A DNA stretch of 64,000 bases from the NCBI GenBank assembly GCA_958295665.1, contig OY282558.1, positions 313,134,092 to 313,198,091 of the forward strand, written 5' to 3'. Shown here piece after piece: positions 25,340 to 37,954 of this stretch (positions within the stretch are counted from its first letter, which is position 1; every line of letters starts with the position of its first letter). The stretch is from Tipula vernalis. Taxonomy: Eukaryota > Arthropoda > Insecta > Diptera > Tipulidae. Under the pieces are notes generated by a model, which saw only the letters and a program-made list of their open reading frames with translations, did not search any database and had not been told where the DNA came from. Made by a program: the position numbers and the translations under genes.

Positions 25340-27459
25340 AACGCAAGAAATGGTATAATTTTTAATTTAATATGTTCCGAAGATTGTAAGAGAATTCAAT
25401 CCAGTTTTGAACTGATGAGCTTATGATTATGAAAAAATCAATCCTCTCATCAGGCCGCGGCGACTGGACTGACTATACCACAATTTACATTCTATATATA
25501 CAGAATGTCCTGTGCTTTATGTTCTAGCGAATCGTATACTAATACAGATAAATTCAATTACAATTTTTTCTTCTTCACGACAATCACATAAGCTGTGAAC
25601 GCTAATTTTACTTTTTAATTTTAGAAATTACAAGAATTAATTACCATTCAACAAAAATTAAAAAGTAAAATGATATCAATAAAACTTGACTTGAACTTGA
25701 TGAAAAGCAATAAACTGTAACTCAACTTGAGCAGACAAACTCAAACTATGGCAAGGTCAGGGAAACTCGTTCCAGCTAAACTTTCTTAGTTAAGTTTCAC
25801 TTTCTTATTACCAGTAACTTTGTTTCAGCCACACTGTCTTTCACATGTATTCTATATTTGTAACTTATACTCTCTGAATTTCAGTTTGCTTGTCATAGTT
25901 CAATTGTGAGTTTTGCGTCTCTGTTTGAGTAACAGTTTGATTGTCTGAGTTTTAGTTTAAGTTGTGCGTCTGGGTTTTTGGTATGAGTTTCTTTGTCTGA
26001 TGACTTTCTAACAATTGTTTAGTCAAAAGCCCATCGACTCTTATTCTCTCATGAACTGAATATATTGCTTTTCCAATTCGACAGCCTTGGTTAATTTTCC
26101 CTCTACCTAATTATTTAATAAGCTACTATCCATTTTAAAAAAACAATTCTACAATAAATAAACTGTCTATATCTCTTTTGTGATTATCACTAAAATGTTA
26201 TGCTCACACGCTAATTCGCCATGCAGCACTCTATGTTCCAAAACATATCCATTAAACTGTCTAATCCAACCATAAAAGTGAATTTTGATTGCTGGAACTA
26301 CGCTCTAATTGTCCACTTATTTCCCACCATATTTCAAAATGTTAGGACATTTCTATATTTCACTTTCCAATAAAATATCCACAGGTCTAGGAATATTGAA
26401 CTCTGGGTCTACTAATACTCAATTAGATTGGACTATCCATTTGGAAATATTTATATACCGATAAAGAAATCCATTACTTATCTATCTAAGATGTTACCGA
26501 GAATTTTAAATTTCTACAATAATTATCAACGCGAGAATGATAAGGACATATAACATAGATATAAAATTATTGTGAGTAGCTGAATCCAGGTGCCTGCATA
26601 GAATATATCATTGATTAGAATATTTTATTAAAATTACGGCAGTAGTCAAAACTACCTGTTTGTGTGCAATTCGCTTGCACAAATATGTAGAACTATCGGG
26701 ATTTTTTTTATTCTCGGTACTACCACTAGGTGCGTTTTAACTATTTCCATTTCTTGTTATTTCGACTGTCCATTCTCATTTGAAGCAAAATGTGATGATT
26801 ATAAACACAATTTTTAAAATGTTTTGCTTGATAATTTCCAACAAATGATTGTCGCTTAACCAATTCAAACATCTACCCATAGCCCTTATTTTTCCATACC
26901 TCACGTCAGGAAGCAAATTTATAAATTGAGCACACTTTTCTTATGAATGACTAACACTATACATCGAACAAGCCATTTTTGAATTAACTAACAGGGCTCT
27001 AAAACCGACACGATGGTTGTAGAACTACGGAAATCTGCCAAAAATTGGTTTCTACTATACATTTAAAACTGTACAAGGGGTTTGGAAAAATCAAGAAAAT
27101 TCTTTCAAAGTAGGGAGCCTCTTTTTATGAAATTGGGAATGCCAGGTTTTTCAAAATATTTTAGGTTTCTATTCATTTTGTATTGTGTAGGGCCTACATA
27201 GCCAATCTTTCTAAATATTTTTATAGATAAGGCTATTTATACATACAATATATATACGCAAATGACTATATGTATACGGCCGCCATACTTCTTTTAACTG
27301 CTAAATTATTTGATTTAAATAAGAATTTAAATTTAGTACCTGAAGCAAATTAAACTAGTTAGTGTTTAAATGAAACAGTTGGATTTAAAATATATGTATA
27401 TAAAGATAAGCAAAACTTAAGAATTGATATTAAAGGTAGTTATTATTATTTACTATATC
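25340..27459. other. Intergenic DNA
   Basis: No gene supported. Part of it (about 25670-26000) repeats GAGTTT/AGTTTGAGTAAC-like words, similar in style to the tract at 28.3-30.66 kb. Confidence 0.5.
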
Positions 27460-27640
27460 CTACACTATTTTTCTCCACTATTTTTCCCACCGGCGGTTGA
27501 GTGAGGTGGCAAGTTTTCATTCCACTATCATCATTTTCCCATGCGGCCTCCCAAATTTGTCTTTTTTCATAGAAAATCTTGCTTGACATTGTTGTGGTGG
27601 TTATTTCGCCTATTCTTTTCTCATCTACTCGGCCTCTATG
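27460..27640 (-). pseudogene. Fragment related to the protein of the long-TIR element
   Basis: The minus strand reads KRQIWEAAWENDDSGMK followed by a TQPP motif. The inserted element at 37955-42567 encodes the related QIWVTAWEHDDG at 40860-41010 on its minus strand. DNA similarity is visible too: CGGCGGTTG, TTCCATCATCATGTTCCCATGCGG and CCAAATTTGT correspond in order. A relic of a second copy of that family. Confidence 0.55.
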
Positions 27641-28279
27641 AACATTATCATATATAGTAAAGCATTACCATTAATGTTACCAGTAACCAAAATTAAATGA
27701 CAAGGTGCTAATAAGTTCCTACAAAATGAGGTTCGGCCTGAAATGCTTATAAATTAAAATTAAGAAAACCAAAAATCCTGATTTCGCAGGAAAAACAAAC
27801 TTAAAAATTAACTCATTATTACTATTAATATTAATTCTTAATTAACAGATTTTAAGTTATATAAGCAAAATTATGGCATCCGATTTATACCTTTCCCTTT
27901 TTACTTAAGTGTTTGATTAATTACTACTTTTGAAAATAAACTAAAAATTGTTAAAACATTTAATCCACCTGGTAACTATATTAATTAAGTGTATTTAATG
28001 TAATGAAATTAAATTAAAAAAAATAAAATTCCAGCACTGAGATAAGATTTGTAAAACCTAAATAATACAAAATAAAATAAAATACTGAAATAAAATTCTA
28101 AAATATATCACAAATAAATAAATTAGCTATAAACCTTTATGGTCTTTAATAGACTTAGGATTTTTAGGTTGTAAAAATCAAAAATATGTTCCTGAAACAT
28201 GCAACAAAAATTTGCAAAATATGTAGTTATATTTAAAAAAAAATCAAACTAGACCTTATATTAAGTATAATAAAAGAAT

Positions 28280-30660
28280 TTCAATTCACTCATTAACAAA
28301 AAAGGATCAAGTTTTTGGCTATGAAGTTGGATAAACTAGCTCTCCTACTTACAGTTTGGAATATCAAACTTAAGCTGATTGAATTGTAAATTTCACTCAA
28401 AATTATAACTCAATTCCTATTTCTTTAATCTTTAAATTTTCTCTTGCCAGTCCAATTCGAAGTACAAACTCAACTTTTAAACTAAAAACTAAATTACAGT
28501 TACGTTTTTGCTCAAGTATAAATTATATTCAAAATCAATTTCTACTCAACATTTTTTTCAATTACGGCTTAAAATTCAAATACTGCGAAACTTACTCAGA
28601 TTTCTGCTTAAAATTGTGATACAAATTCAACAAACCTTTTGATCCAAACTATAGAGTTTAAAATTCGACTTTAACTCAGCATTTCTAATAACACTCAAAT
28701 ATTATATTCTCAATAAATTTCGCAAGGTTGTAATTTTTACTTAATTTGTAAACAAAATATCACAAAATTTCTAGCTTATTTTCAACCATAATTTTGCTGA
28801 ACTTAAATTTGGAATTCAAGCTCATTTTTTAAATATTTTTTAATTAAATTGCATCGAAATATTTGTTCAAACTGTCGATTGGATTGAAATTGAATTTTTA
28901 GTCCAAACTTTGTTCTAATCTTGTTTTACTCCATTCTAAATAAAAATTTTGCTAAACTAAATTTTTAAAATTCACTTAAACTGTTATTAACGGTTGTTAA
29001 ACTCTATTTCTAATGTACATAAGTTCCTTGTTAAGATTTTTTTCAATTTCGGTTTAAAATTGAAATGATTCTATTACAAAACAAACTTCATTAAAATTTT
29101 TGCTCAATTCCTAGTTCAAGTTGAACTAAAAAATTTGTGTAAATCGTGTTTAGAATTTAAGCTCATTCATAATTTGCTCTCTGCGTTTTCTTAATCAATT
29201 TTATTTCTTCTCTGTCGAATGCAGTTGGCCAATTTAGATTAGATTTGAAAATCTTAATTTTTTTCGAATCCATTTTGATTTTAAACAAAGTAACTAGAGC
29301 GAATACCAAGCAGAATATCTAAATATTTGTTAAAACTTTAAATTTCACTTAAGTTTTCATTTCAATTTAATTCAATGAGCGAGATCAAAATTATATTTAA
29401 CATTCTAGTACAGTTAGGAAGTATAACTCAATTTCGGATTAAAATGTCACTCAAAGTTGATTCAAATCCAGATGGAATTGCAATCTAATTTTATTCTGGA
29501 TGCAGCCAAAGTTTCATTCGAATCCATAAAAACTATTTTCTTTTTCATTTTAATTTTTGTTCCCATTCAAATTGGGACGTGTTCGAAGTTTGTGATAATT
29601 CTTCCAATTATTAATTATTTTGTGTACAATCAAATTATTACAGCCACTACGTGTTGTAAATTTGACACTTGTCATTCATAAATAATAAAAGCGCGCATTC
29701 ATAAATAATCAAGCCGTATTAAGTTAATTTATTTCTAAAAAGATAGTGCAAATAAAACTAATTACAAAATATGGAAGAGAAAATTATTTCACTCCTGTCA
29801 AAATTGTTGCAAAAACAAAATTATCACAATCTTCGAACATGCCCTTAGTTTCAAAATGTATTATTTTGGGTTTCTCTTTTCATCTCTACATCTCTATTCT
29901 TAGCTCCACCCAATTGGCTCTAATTTTTTTGTTTTCTAATTGAAAATCCCCTCAATACTCAAAATTGTATGAAATGGTTTAATTTCGCCAAAGCTTTTAT
30001 TACGTTTGGAATGCCAACACCATTTTCTTAAATTTAAAAAATTTCCGATACCAATTTCTACACTACATTCTAAGGAAATTTTGTTGGTTGTTTGGGATCA
30101 AATCTCGTATTGCAACCTAATTCTTACCAAATTGCAATTAAAATTATATTTAAATCTAGTTTATAACACCAAATTTACACACAATTTTTTGCTCAAACCC
30201 ATGCTCAAACCTAATCAATTTCTAATCTAAATTTCCAAATCAATTTCTAATCCAAGTAACACTGTACAATTTGTACTATTAAAATTCCATGCAAATTGTA
30301 GTTTAATCCAGAAACATTTTCTGAATTTCTATTTTAAATTTAACTCAAAATGTTGAAAGGTGTCGTGGTTCGAATCGTAAATCAATTAAAATTGTGTCTG
30401 TCTAATTTCAAACTGAAAATGTATGGATGTAAAACCGGAAGTTTTTTAAATCCACTCAATATTTAGTCAAGCCTTAGTTGGAATTTTTATTCAAACATTG
30501 ATATTCAAAGTTTATTTAAAGCTAAATTTCTGCTGAAAACTACGATTAGATTTAGATTCATATTCAACTGAAGAAGTTGTTCAAATATAGTTTGTGATTC
30601 TAATTCAAATTTTAAATTTTTAAATCCAATTTATGTTTCTACTCAAGAATTTATTTAAAT
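28280..30660. repeat. Cryptically repetitive TCAAATTT-rich tract
   Basis: Over about 2.4 kb the sequence recycles variants of AACTCAAATTT, TTCTACTCAA, CTCAATTT and AATTTAAATT at loose 15-40 bp spacing, without an exact period. The open frames 29457-30230 are products of this composition and show no domain. The right edge meets the mib2-like pseudogene. Confidence 0.5.
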
Positions 30661-32034
30661 AACACAGAATAGCATACTTCAATTTATATTCGGTAACAGT
30701 CGTTAAGCTCTGATAGATTTCGTGAATTTTTGGTGCATCCACTTGGGACACCTCCTACACCAAATTGGCCTTTTTAATAATGCACAGATGCATTGCAATG
30801 TCGTCATCCTCATCCTTAGCTATAGATAACACAACCTAAATCGACCAATTTCTCAATAACAGCACAATGGCTCTGTGAAACGGCCAGCAAAAAAGGTGTC
30901 TGCCGTCGATTATTTCGTATATTTATATCGGCCTGCCCATCCCGTATCAAAGTCTCAACCACCCTCACATGCCCATTAAGCACAGCCAAATGTAGCGGCG
31001 CAAATCCATCATCCTTTTTGACATCGACCAATTGGCGAGCCATTTGTAAAATTTTCTTGGCCGCCATTGCTTTACCTTTTAGTGATGCATGATGTAATGC
31101 ATTAAATCCTCGATTATTTCGTACCGTTAGATTTTAATTAGGCGCGTTACATAGTAATTTTACAACTTCATTATTTTCCTTACCGATTGCATCATGTAGT
31201 GCGATATCTCCGTATCAGTCTTGTATATTAACGTCGGCGCCGAACTCTAGTAGTACTTTGACGCAGTGCGGTAGCTTCTTGTGCGCGGAAATGTGTAAAG
31301 CGGAACAGTGACTAGTATTTAACACATTTATATCGGCGTTATTCTGTAGCAAAATTTTCATGATTTCGGGCTGATTAAATGCAGCATAGTGAAGCGTTGA
31401 GTCACCCTCTCGATCGACCACATTCACATTTGCACCAAGCGCCAATAAATATCGTACGTACTATATTGATATGACCCTGATGTGCAGCTACCTGGAGCGC
31501 TGTTTTTCGACCGCTCATCACTTCTACCTTGTCCAGGTATAACCTAAAAGGATGCGAATAAAATAGTTAGAATTTCGTCACAACCGATTGGAGTAGTATA
31601 TGAAACTTACCCTAAAAAGTGTTCAACGTAATCTAAACGACCTTGAGCCGCTTCTCGCACCAATTTAGCGTGCACAGAGCGGCCCGTCAACCCGGATAGC
31701 GGCATCATAATGTGATCAGTACGTTGATGACTTAAATCCATCATGTTAATTGAACGTTCGGTGGCTGTGGCTAGTGGTGATCGCTCGAGTACAACACATT
31801 TCGGATTTAGAGTCCAAGCAAAATCGTTCTCGAGCATTTCAATACGTAAATCACCATCGGCGTACACTTTTTTTACTTTGCCTGTTTTCCCAAAAGCCTA
31901 TAAAATGTATATTATAAAGGTTTGTTGCATAATGACATTAACATTAGGTTTACTTACACTTTGCATTGTTTCCACCCATTCCCCGTGCCTTCTAAGTAGT
32001 TGTTGTACCTTTGCTGCATCAACGTCAAGAATGA
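30660..32034 (-). pseudogene. mib2: Mind-bomb (mib2-like) E3 ligase, intron-containing pseudogene fragment
   Basis: Mind-bomb proteins are RING E3 ligases that drive Notch-ligand endocytosis. Minus strand: exon 31958-32034 (QLLRRHGEWVETMQS), 60-bp intron, exon 31611-31897 (FGKTGKVKKVYADGDLR; end of the Mib repeat domain and linker), 67-bp intron, then an ankyrin exon from 31543 down to about 30660. Ankyrin units include LYLDKVEVMSGRKTALQVAA, GDSTLHYAAF, CSALHISAHK and ARQLVDVKKDDGFAPLHLAV. The last favours mib2 over mib1. Lesions: a 4-bp CGTA duplication (31453-31460), TGA (31215-31217), TAA (31134-31136), a frameshift near 30830 and TAG (30755-30757). The N-terminal domains and RING fingers were not found. 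Retained introns indicate a DNA-level duplicate, not a retrocopy. Confidence 0.85.
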
Positions 32035-32306
32035 CTATCCAACAAATTTTTGGTTTGGATTTCCCAAAAAAAGTATTTTTTTACTTAAGAATCCTAAGCC
32101 TAGTCATTAATATCTCTGAAAATTAAATCTTAAATAAATTAATCAGTTATTTGCTATTTCTAGTAAGGCAACCACCATTAACTAACACAATAAATTTAGT
32201 AGATTCGAAAAAGAAAGTTTCACAAATTTTTATATTATAAAATATTCATAAAATATAATTTGTGGAAGAAATTTTGTAACTTGAAAAATACGGGGAATTG
32301 ACCATG

Positions 32307-32369
32307 GATCCGCGATCAATTGTCCATACGATTAATTGATCCACGATCAATTGTTCATACGATCAATTG
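32307..32369. repeat. Two 31-bp tandem units, GATCAATTGT type
   Basis: Two adjacent 31-bp copies start at 32307 and 32338 (GATCCGCGATCAATTGTCC... and GATCCACGATCAATTGTTC...), with palindromic GATCAATTG/CAATTGATC words. Confidence 0.8.
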
Positions 32370-32869
32370 TGGAACCCCTAAATATCGCATTTTTGAATTT
32401 TTGAAGTTATTTGATGATTATATTCCGCCGAACATAGGTATTCTAATTTTTGGCAATTTTACCTTAAAAACAAGACTATTTGCACCGCCACCGTCTTCCG
32501 AAGTTACATTATTAGCAGTACGAATCAAAATACCCTCAAATTTACCCTTTACATCATAGCAGCTTTTTTCGAATTTCTCGAAATCTGTGTTGAATTCCTC
32601 TTTATTATTCTCTTAATCGGGATCATCAAACAATGAACAAACATCAGAATAAACTTCAGTATACTCATCTAACAAAAGTATTAAATTTTCATATCAAGCA
32701 ATAAGTTTAACATTAGGATTTTGTATAAAGTTAAATTGCAACGTAAGTTTCCACTTAATTGTCTATATTTACTTTTTAATAGATCAATTGATACCATTTG
32801 TCCATACCAATGCCTAAGAATCCAAAATACGAACAAACGTGTCGTCGAACAAACAATTGAAGTGAATAA

Positions 32870-33285
32870 ATTTATTCAACAAAAATCGAAAGTTCGTAGT
32901 ATGCACTTCATGTAAAAATTATCAAAGGGCCAGTCCCTGGAGTCGGCCATATAAATAACAAGCAATATTTGCATCAAATGTTGTACGATATTCCACCAAC
33001 AAAATTTGTTCAACAAAAATCAAAAGTCCAAAGATCAAATGGTTTTTCTCGAATGTTCGTAGTATGCACTTGATGCAAAAATTATCAAATGGTCGGTCCC
33101 TGGGGTCGGCCATATAATTAACAAGCAATATTTGTTGCTTGTTAAAATAAATGTTGTACGATATTTCGCCGACGAAATTTGTTCAACAAAAATCAAAAGT
33201 CCCAAGGTCAAATGAATTTTCTCGAATATGTATATGTAAAAATCATCAAGTGGTCGGTTCCTGGGGTCGGTCATATAACGTCGGA
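32870..33285 (-). repeat. Left tandem array (about 160-bp units) of a foldback-like structure
   Basis: Two to three tandem units, marked by TCGGCCATATA at about 32942 and 33102 and TCGGTCATATA at about 33267. Each also carries TTGTTCAACAAAAATC and GTATGCACTTGATGCA. The same unit occurs in the opposite orientation at 34340-34850. Confidence 0.85.
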
Positions 33286-33289
33286 CGAA

Positions 33290-33610
33290 GTATTAATCTC
33301 AGCTCCAGGTGAATCGTTCGCAGCGCATAGTGCCACCATGCATCTCCAACAGCTGATGGACACGATGCTGGGAGGAATTCGCTAAATTGCAGCGTATCTC
33401 GACGATATCCCAGCCACAAGGATGAGCGAGCAGGACCATCGAAAGAGTCTGTCCTCCAAGCCATGATCGAGGTAATTCAGCAATTACCGTCACCATATCA
33501 AAACCTCGTTCGTTTATGAGACCCATCATTTGGTACGGTAAGTTTATCAAAGGAATGAAGGACCCACGAAAGCCATTGAATGAATTGTTGCGTGATGACA
33601 TTACGCACAA
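33290..33610 (+). pseudogene. Ty3/Gypsy reverse transcriptase scrap
   Basis: Plus strand reads LQQLMDTMLGGIR*IAAYLDD, the palm of a Ty3/Gypsy reverse transcriptase with its YLDD catalytic box at about 33396. After a frame change, IIWYGKFIKGMKDPRKPLNE and LLRDDITH follow, the connection region. Only about 100 codons survive, with a TAA just before the catalytic box. It sits between the two inverted arrays and has a less AT-rich base composition than they do. Confidence 0.7.
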
Positions 33611-34311
33611 ATGAACATGTTATCAGAAAAACGATTTTTAACTTCATTATTTTAGCGAAAATGGTGTAACGTTGTTTTATGTGTTTGTAAATAATATATA
33701 GACTATTAGAATGAAAATTACAATGGCTTGCAAAAAAAGGGTTAAATATTTTTATTTATCGAATAGTCGTATCCGAAGTAATTTTTTGCGCTGAATCCGA
33801 ATCTTACCACAGAATTACCCTATCACGTCAGGATTTTAGGATATTTAAACCAAAAAGTGCCATAAAGCGTGTTTTTGACCCTTTTGTACTTGAAATAACT
33901 CAAGACTAAAAATTTTTTAGAATTTTTTGGGCAAATTTGCCAATGTGGTCATATTAAATGTTCCAAAATCCACGGAAAACCCTTTATTAAGCATAAAAAA
34001 ATTAAAAGAAATCTTTTTGTATTAACAAGTTCTCTTTAGAGTTAATGCCTTGTCTTCAAGGAGATTATGACTAATTATGCTAATCGAATTCGATGTGTGA
34101 TTACGGTAAATGTTGCATCACAAAAGTCGTTGAACAATTGGCAATCCCTTTAGAGGTGGAATATATTTGTGGCTTTAAATACATAGGTTTAAACGTTAGT
34201 CTGAGTTTATTTCAATCAGGTTGCCACGTTCTTCCTCTATCAATTCAGTAATTGACGATATTCAATCATTCTTTTGGCAGAAATTTCCGAGAATTTTTAT
34301 TTTAGTTTTCG

Positions 34312-34339
<28 letters not shown>
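33611..34339. other. Spacer inside the foldback-like structure
   Basis: No gene recognised. It ends in an A-run of more than 20 bases at about 34312-34337, directly before the right array. Confidence 0.5.
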
Positions 34340-34343
<4 letters not shown>

Positions 34344-34850
34344 GTTTGATTTTTGTTGAACAAATTTCGTCGGAGGAATATCATATAACATTTGATGCAA
34401 ATATTGCTTTGTTATTTATATGGCCGACCCAAGGGACCAACCATTTGATAATTTTTTAATCAAGTGCATACTACAAACATTCGACAAAACTCATTGGAGT
34501 TTGGGACTTTTGGGACAAACCATTTGATAATTTTCACATCAAGTGCATACAACGAACATTCCAGAAAAATCATTTGACCTTTTGACCTAAGACTTTTGTT
34601 GAACAAATTTCGTCGGCGGAATATCGTACAACATTTCATTTAAATATTGCTTGTTATTTATATTGCCGACCATTTGATAACGTTTGCATCAGGTGCATAC
34701 TACGAACATTCGACAAAAATCATTTGACCTTGAGACTTTTGAGTTTTGTTGAACAAATTTCGTCGGCGGAATTGCTTGTTATTTATAAGACCGACCCCAG
34801 CAACCGATCATTTGATAATTTTTACATCAAGTACATACTAAGGACAAATC
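34340..34850 (+). repeat. Right tandem array, inverted relative to the left array
   Basis: Units start with TTTTGTTGAACAAATTTCGTC at about 34354, 34592 and 34745. They contain ATTGCTTGTTATTTATA, a GCCGACC box and CATTTGATAATTTT, then ATCAAGTGCATAC. Units differ by indels (spacing about 150-240 bp). Orientation is opposite to 32870-33285. Confidence 0.85.
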
Positions 34851-35094
34851 TTGTTTAGTTTCTTTATCGAACAAAAATCGTCAATGAATTGGATTATAAA
34901 GTTAGGTAATTTCATTCTTAATCCATATTCAGGCGTATAATTTTTATTACCATTACCTACATATAAATACTTATAAATAAATATACGAGAAATTTGTTTT
35001 TTTTGTTATGTTCTTCAAAGGCATATTACTTTTATAAATATCAAGCTCGAAGGAATGCGAATTTTTTTACTTAGATAATTGTTTTGTGGACTGC

Positions 35095-35220
35095 ATTTTC
35101 ACGTATTTCTCAAGTCAATCAAATATTCAAACAGAACTCCTTTATTTTTCATTTCATATACATAGTAATTTTCTATGATCTATATACATAATCAAATTAC
35201 ACAAAGCAAAGTTTATTCAC
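35095..35220. repeat. LTR-like piece related to 21720-21880
   Basis: Shares AACTCCTTTATT, ATGATCTATATAC and AATCAAATTA...CAAAGCAAAGTT with 21720-21880. No coding region adjoins it, so it may be a solo-LTR remnant of the old BEL/Pao family. Confidence 0.5.
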
Positions 35221-35229
35221 CTCTCCATT

Positions 35230-37659
35230 TTATTATTCATAAATTTTTTAATATGCAATAAGCCACTGCTCAACAACAGCTACTGATCCTGAATTAGATG
35301 TCCATCTGTGTGTTACTTCAAACAACTACCTTAATTCTAATGAAACTGAATCTGTCTCTTGTAGTATAAGTTTCTTTTATTTTTACATTAAATTTTCATT
35401 TCATTAATTCGAAGAATAATATCTAGCCGTTGGTGTTTAAAGTGATTTAAATTTTGTTTCCATTTCTTAACATTTTCGAATTTCGCACGATTAATAGAGA
35501 GGCACTAAAAATTACTTCTATCAAAAAAACGTTTTACAAAAATAATTTTAAAAATATTATTTTATATTTAATCAATTATATATAAAATACCTAGTATCTC
35601 GTAAGACATAAAAAACATGGGCGTCACAACTAAAAAGCATTAGGTATGTACACATTTTTCACTAACAAAAAAAAACATGAAAAATTAAATTAATCCAAAA
35701 TGGTTTTCGTTATCATTAAAATTCTGAACCGGCGTTCACCATTTGATATTTATTACAACACCTTTATACAAACCTGTACGTAAATCCCTCTCTTAAAACG
35801 TAATAACGCACATTCGATATTATATTTATTTAAGACATCCGCAATAGATTTTCCTTACGTTTTCTAGTCTATAAATATATATGTTCGTCTGTATGTGTGT
35901 CGCATATAAAATATATAAAAATTTCTTATTTCGTATATACATACATTTATAGATAACATTTTTTTTATCAAGAACTTTTTCTTTTATTTTCCAAAAAAAG
36001 AAAAAAAAAATCATTGAAATCAAAAGAATAAAATGAAGAAAATTTCTTTTCGATATAAAAATTTATTTCCGTCATTAAATTGAAGATTTTCTCTCTCATA
36101 TCAATATATGTGTAATTTCCAGAATCCTTCTATGAAAAAAAAAAAAAAAAAATGGTATACTTGTCTCCCACCTCACTTTCTCCAAAAAAAAAAAAAAAAA
36201 TACACATATACGATATAAAAAAGTAGAATAAAAAATCTGGCTGATATCGAAAATGATTTCTTTTTTTTATTTGGAAAACTGTTGGGTGATCAAAAATATT
36301 TACAAAATGTATGTATATACAGTATGTATACGTACATCCTGCAGAGGAAGCGAACAAATGAAAAAGGAAGGAAACTCCTTATAAATTTTCTATTTTATTT
36401 TGTTGTGTCTCTGAAACTGACATGAAATCTAAAAATATGTTTGGCAGTTAAACTGTCATTTACACATTCATTATTAAAATCAATTGAAACGAATTTTAAT
36501 GGATTTTTCTTTTTGTTTGGTTTATAATTTCCTCATTTTGTGTATATACTTACATATATATGGGGAGGTTATGGTCATGAGTATAAAGTATAAGCAGGAT
36601 CAACAACATTATACATGTTTTGGTGGCATTTTCATTTAATGCAAAAAATTTATATACCTCTACTATGTAATGTATGGCGAGGGATATATTTACCATTTAT
36701 CCCCAGCAATAAAATATTTTTTTTTTTTTTTTTTGCGAATATTAATAGATTTTTCCCTAATAGCACCAAAAATTTGTTGTTGGCATTTCCATATATAAAT
36801 ACAAAAAATTAAATTAATTGAATCGGTAAAAATATGTGTACATCATAAATATTTCGTATATTGGGTTATATTTTGTATATAAATGCGGTAACTAATTGCA
36901 ATTACAAATGGAATTTATATATAGTAAATGTATTTTGTGTATGGTGCTTAAAATCGGAATTTAATTTTGTAAACTCATTACTCAGAATGGTTATATCAAG
37001 ATCAATTTTTATTTTATTTAATGTCGCACATAATTTTACTTGGCGGAAAAAAATGGAAATGGTATTGCCTAGTATTTAATATATGGTTGGAATGAAATAT
37101 ACTGTACGTGGAAATTACCTCTTGTTCTATATACGTGTTTAATCAAGAATTATGTATAAAAGGAACATGCATAATCTGAATTTTGGACATTTATGCTTAG
37201 AGATATCTTTATATTGTTTTATTGATTTTTTTTAAACATTAGCCTCGTAACCCCGGCATACGAATTTTAAATAAATATCAATAAATAAAAGTAAAATCAA
37301 CAATCGCGCGATTTTGCGTCACGGGATTTTGAAATGCGGCATTATGGAATGCGCGATTACGCACCCAACCCCCTAACTATTTTTCCATTTAAATGATATC
37401 TTGTTTAAAAATAAATGGCTTAAATACACATCACACTTTAACTGATCGAGAGCTCGGTGTTGGTTCCTTTTTTTAAAATACGTCATATTAATTTGCTAAT
37501 TAAATTAACTCCAAGCATAAAAATTGTTTTAAAGAAATGTTCCAATTTTCTAAAAGTTGGATGCCTGCAATGGAAAATTAATTTTAGAAAAATGTTAGAA
37601 ACAACATCAAAGTTTCTAAAAAATATCTTAAATAAAACTGTTTCGCTGTGTTAAATTTT
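35230..37659. other. AT-rich intergenic DNA with homopolymer runs
   Basis: No gene supported. Runs of A at about 36134-36151 and 36184-36200 and of T at about 36718-36735; several TATATA/CATATA stretches. Confidence 0.5.
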
Positions 37660-37954
37660 ATTAGGTCGCAAAATTCTTCCTGGTCAGTTCAATTTGGTCG
37701 TCGTAGCGATACACATTAAACTATTTTGATTCAATTTAATAAAAATGAAATAATATAATTGATTAGTAGGGTGTAGTTTAGTGTTATCGTGTGTTGTAAT
37801 AATCTTGTGCCAACACCTTACTGGTTAAAAGTCTGATTAACCAATACGGCTGGAAAGCCACTTGCCAACAATGGTGATGGTAATACCGCCACGACATATT
37901 TGAACAAAATGAAAACGATTAAACAAGCAAAATGTAATAATCTTGAATTGTTAG
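37660..37954 (+). mobile_element. Jockey-like LINE, 5' part (upstream of the insertion)
   Basis: The reading frame NNGDGNTATTYLNKMKTIKQ followed by AKCNNLELL runs up to 37954. With one TTAG removed it continues in frame at 42572 as VPELATSKQVAIFSWS. This segment is therefore the start of the LINE gag region, separated from the rest by the 4.6-kb insertion. The 5' boundary is a guess, near CCTGGTCAGTTCAATTTGG. Confidence 0.65.

Noticed and set aside
31743..32126. 127-codon plus-strand open frame
   Set aside because: It is the antisense shadow of the mind-bomb exons and introns and has no domain.
33246..33610. Overlapping minus-strand frames of 72-103 codons
   Set aside because: They lie antisense to the Ty3/Gypsy reverse transcriptase scrap, which reads on the plus strand.
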